Source: Leclercia sp. AS011
GTDB taxonomy: Bacteria; Pseudomonadota; Gammaproteobacteria; Enterobacterales; Enterobacteriaceae
Length of the DNA: 64,000 bases
Direction of reading: 5' to 3'
Assembly (NCBI RefSeq): GCF_037152535.1
Contig: NZ_JBBCMA010000001.1
Location: 2,356,001 to 2,420,000, forward strand
Position 1 is the first letter of the stretch. Each line of letters starts with the position of its first letter. Made by a program: the position numbers and the translations under genes. Below are positions 62,005 through 64,000 of this stretch, piece after piece. The notes below the pieces were generated by a model, which had not been told where the DNA came from, did no database searches, and saw only the letters and a list, made by a program, of their open reading frames with translations.

Positions 62005-63210
62005 ATGGCAATCAGTGAATCTACTCCTCCGGTGTCGACCGCTAAGGCGCGCACCTCCTTTGGTATTCTCGGTGCAATCAGTCTTTCACATCTGCTGAAC
62101 GATATGATCCAGTCGCTTATTCTGGCGATCTATCCGCTTTTACAGTCCGAGTTCTCTCTCACCTTCGTGCAGATCGGCATGATCACCCTCACCTTCCAGC
62201 TGGCGTCGTCGCTGCTGCAACCGGTGGTAGGCTACTGGACGGATAAATATCCGATGCCCTGGTCGCTGCCGATTGGCATGTGCTTTACCCTCAGCGGCCT
62301 GATCCTGCTGGCGATGGCGGGCAGCTTTGAGGGCGTACTGGTGGCCGCCGCGCTGGTGGGTACCGGCTCGTCGGTCTTCCACCCGGAGTCGTCCCGCGTG
62401 GCGCGCATGGCTTCCGGTGGCCGTCACGGGCTGGCGCAGTCGCTGTTCCAGGTGGGCGGTAACTTCGGCAGCTCCCTCGGCCCCCTGCTGGCGGCGGTGA
62501 TCATCGCCCCGTACGGTAAAGGCAACGTGGCCTGGTTCGTGCTGGCCGCCCTGCTGGCGATTGTGGTTCTGGCGCAAATCAGCCGCTGGTATGCTGCCCA
62601 GCACCAGGTGAATAAGGGCAAACCCAAAGCGCCGGTGGTTAATCCCCTGCCGCGCAACAAGGTGATTCTGGCCGTCAGCATCCTGCTGATGCTGATTTTC
62701 TCCAAATACTTCTATATGGCGAGCATCAGCAGCTACTACACCTTTTATCTGATGGAAAAATTCGGATTATCGGTACAAAACGCCCAGTTCCACCTCTTCG
62801 CCTTCCTGTTTGCGGTTGCTGCCGGGACGTTTATTGGCGGGCCATTGGGGGATAAGATCGGGCGTAAATATGTCATTTGGGGCTCTATCCTCGGCGTTGC
62901 GCCCTTCACGCTTATTTTGCCCTATGCCACCCTGTGGTGGACGGGGGTTTTAACCGTAATCATTGGTTTTATCCTCGCCTCGGCCTTTTCGGCCATTCTG
63001 GTGTATGCCCAGGAGCTGCTTCCGGGGCGTATCGGCATGGTTTCCGGGCTGTTTTTTGGATTTGCCTTTGGCATGGGTGGCCTTGGCGCCGCGGTGTTAG
63101 GGCTGATTGCAGACCATACCAGCATCTTTTTGGTCTATAAAATCTGTGCTTTCCTGCCTCTTCTCGGGATGTTGACTATATTCTTGCCTGATAACCGGCA
63201 TAAAGCCTGA
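62005..63210 (+). CDS. fsr: Fosmidomycin resistance MFS transporter Fsr
   Basis: The 401-residue protein matches E. coli Fsr from KARTSFGILGAISLSHLLND onward, with 12 helices, motif GPLGDKIGRKY after TM6, and TGSSVFHPESSRVARMASGG. It exports fosmidomycin and probably other compounds with protons. ATG 62005 has no strong Shine-Dalgarno; a GTG nine bases earlier is also in frame. Its N-terminal 20 residues are variable compared with E. coli. Confidence 0.95.
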   Translation: MAISESTPPVSTAKARTSFGILGAISLSHLLNDMIQSLILAIYPLLQSEFSLTFVQIGMITLTFQLASSLLQPVVGYWTDKYPMPWSLPIGMCFTLSGLILLAMAGSFEGVLVAAALVGTGSSVFHPESSRVARMASGGRHGLAQSLFQVGGNFGSSLGPLLAAVIIAPYGKGNVAWFVLAALLAIVVLAQISRWYAAQHQVNKGKPKAPVVNPLPRNKVILAVSILLMLIFSKYFYMASISSYYTFYLMEKFGLSVQNAQFHLFAFLFAVAAGTFIGGPLGDKIGRKYVIWGSILGVAPFTLILPYATLWWTGVLTVIIGFILASAFSAILVYAQELLPGRIGMVSGLFFGFAFGMGGLGAAVLGLIADHTSIFLVYKICAFLPLLGMLTIFLPDNRHKA

Positions 63211-63216
63211 TTTATC

Positions 63217-63243
63217 TGCGGCCAAACTCCTGATTTGGCCGCA
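63217..63243 (+). terminator. Hairpin after fsr
   Basis: A 10 bp perfect stem (TGCGGCCAAA / TTTGGCCGCA) with a 7-base loop starts 6 bp after the stop. The following ACCTTCCCT is a weak T-tract. Confidence 0.65.
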
Positions 63244-63444
63244 ACCTTCCCTACTGCCATAAGCCTTTCTTAGCACAGCCTCTTAAAAATCGTCCTGTTC
63301 TCCTTTTGTTTAACCCTTATTGCTGTTTTACTCAAATTTCAACAATTATTCATAAACATAATCATTAAATTTGTCATAAACTATTACTCGGCTTTTTGGT
63401 TTTTGGACCAAAAATGGAGTAACTCAGCAACGAAAGGAGACGGA

Positions 63445-64000
63445 ATGCATCACGCCACACCGCTTATCACCACCATTGTCGGTGGACTTGTACTCGCATT
63501 TATACTCGGCATGATTGCCAACAAACTTCGCATTTCTCCTCTGGTGGGCTATTTGTTAGCGGGCGTGTTAGCCGGCCCTTTTACCCCAGGTTTTGTTGCT
63601 GATACGAAACTTGCCCCGGAACTGGCGGAGCTTGGCGTGATCCTGCTGATGTTCGGTGTTGGTTTGCATTTCTCCCTGAAGGATCTGATGGCGGTAAAGT
63701 CGATCGCCATTCCCGGCGCGATCGCCCAGATAGCCGTGGCGACGTTGCTGGGTATGGCGCTTTCAGCGATGCTGGGCTGGCCGCTGATGACCGGCATTGT
63801 ATTTGGTCTCTGTCTTTCCACCGCCAGTACCGTGGTGCTGCTGCGCGCGCTTGAAGAGAGACAGCTGATTGACAGCCAGCGAGGGCAGATCGCCATTGGC
63901 TGGCTGATTGTTGAAGATCTGGTGATGGTATTAACCCTGGTGCTGCTGCCCGCGGTCGCCGGGATGCTGGAAAAAGACAACGTCGGCTTTGCCTCGCTGG
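63445..64000 (+). CDS. ybaL: YbaL, CPA2-family cation/proton antiporter (N-terminal part)
   Basis: The frame runs off the right edge after 185 residues. They match E. coli YbaL nearly exactly, from MHHATPLITTIVGGLVLAFILGM (split: residues 1-23) through LRISPLVGYLLAG, LGVILLMFGVGLHFS and IGWLIVEDLVMVL. This is the membrane antiporter part of a KefC-like protein; the C-terminal NAD-binding TrkA-N domain lies outside the window. ATG 63445 follows AAAGGAGA. The 234 bp before it hold the fsr hairpin and the ybaL promoter, with no other gene seen. Confidence 0.94.
   Translation, partial: MHHATPLITTIVGGLVLAFILGMIANKLRISPLVGYLLAGVLAGPFTPGFVADTKLAPELAELGVILLMFGVGLHFSLKDLMAVKSIAIPGAIAQIAVATLLGMALSAMLGWPLMTGIVFGLCLSTASTVVLLRALEERQLIDSQRGQIAIGWLIVEDLVMVLTLVLLPAVAGMLEKDNVGFASL

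Overview
The window reads as the chromosome of an Enterobacter/Lelliottia/Leclercia-type member of the Enterobacteriaceae. The backbone genes are close relatives of the E. coli K-12 genes at roughly 11-13 min. The romA-ramA-ramR locus and an sfbABC-like transporter beside selU point to Enterobacter, Klebsiella or Salmonella relatives rather than to E. coli. The species cannot be fixed from sequence reading alone.

Positions 1-22.3 kb carry the backbone series ybdK, ybdJ, ybdF, nfsB, ybdG, pheP, with an accessory block in almost every gap. These blocks are: an RND pump pair plus a P-type cation ATPase (ybdK/ybdJ); romA-ramA-ramR with an exact RamR operator (ybdJ/ybdF); an unknown gene, a MmyB-type regulator and a DHA2 efflux pump (nfsB/ybdG); and a LacI-controlled oxidoreductase/isomerase/permease operon with twin operators (ybdG/pheP).

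Positions 22.3-30.5 kb are accessory DNA ending at tRNA-Arg(UCU), argU. They hold a Tat-exported PhoX-type phosphatase behind a PhoB box, a TonB-dependent receptor with a beta-propeller lipoprotein behind a Fur box, a phage P5-like protein, and a Fic protein with its own HTH and a perfect inverted repeat at its promoter. The last two lie immediately downstream of the argU 3' end, the usual place for integrated elements.

Positions 30.7-41.6 kb hold folD-ybcJ, a MalX/MalI-like PTS permease and regulator, ybcI, cysS, ppiB-lpxH, two small exported proteins, purEK with a PurR box, and selU. Positions 41.6-45.6 kb hold an sfbABC-like (MetNIQ-type) importer and a porin.

Positions 45.7-64 kb follow the E. 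coli order: ybbP-ybbA/tesA-ybbO, cnoX, qmcA-ybbJ, cueR/copA, ybaP, the ChiX small RNA, ybaK, ushA, fsr, ybaL (cut by the window end). One two-gene insert of unknown function, a helical-repeat-like periplasmic protein plus a DUF3142 protein, sits between ybbJ and cueR. copA keeps the CCCAAAG slippery heptamer that makes the short CopA(Z) chaperone.

The common thread is envelope function: efflux (RND, DHA2, Fsr and the RamA regulon), metal handling (CopA/CueR, TonB receptor, Sfb) and phosphate or nucleotide salvage (PhoX, UshA). REP/BIME palindromes close at least five transcription units. No CRISPR array, insertion sequence or rRNA is visible.
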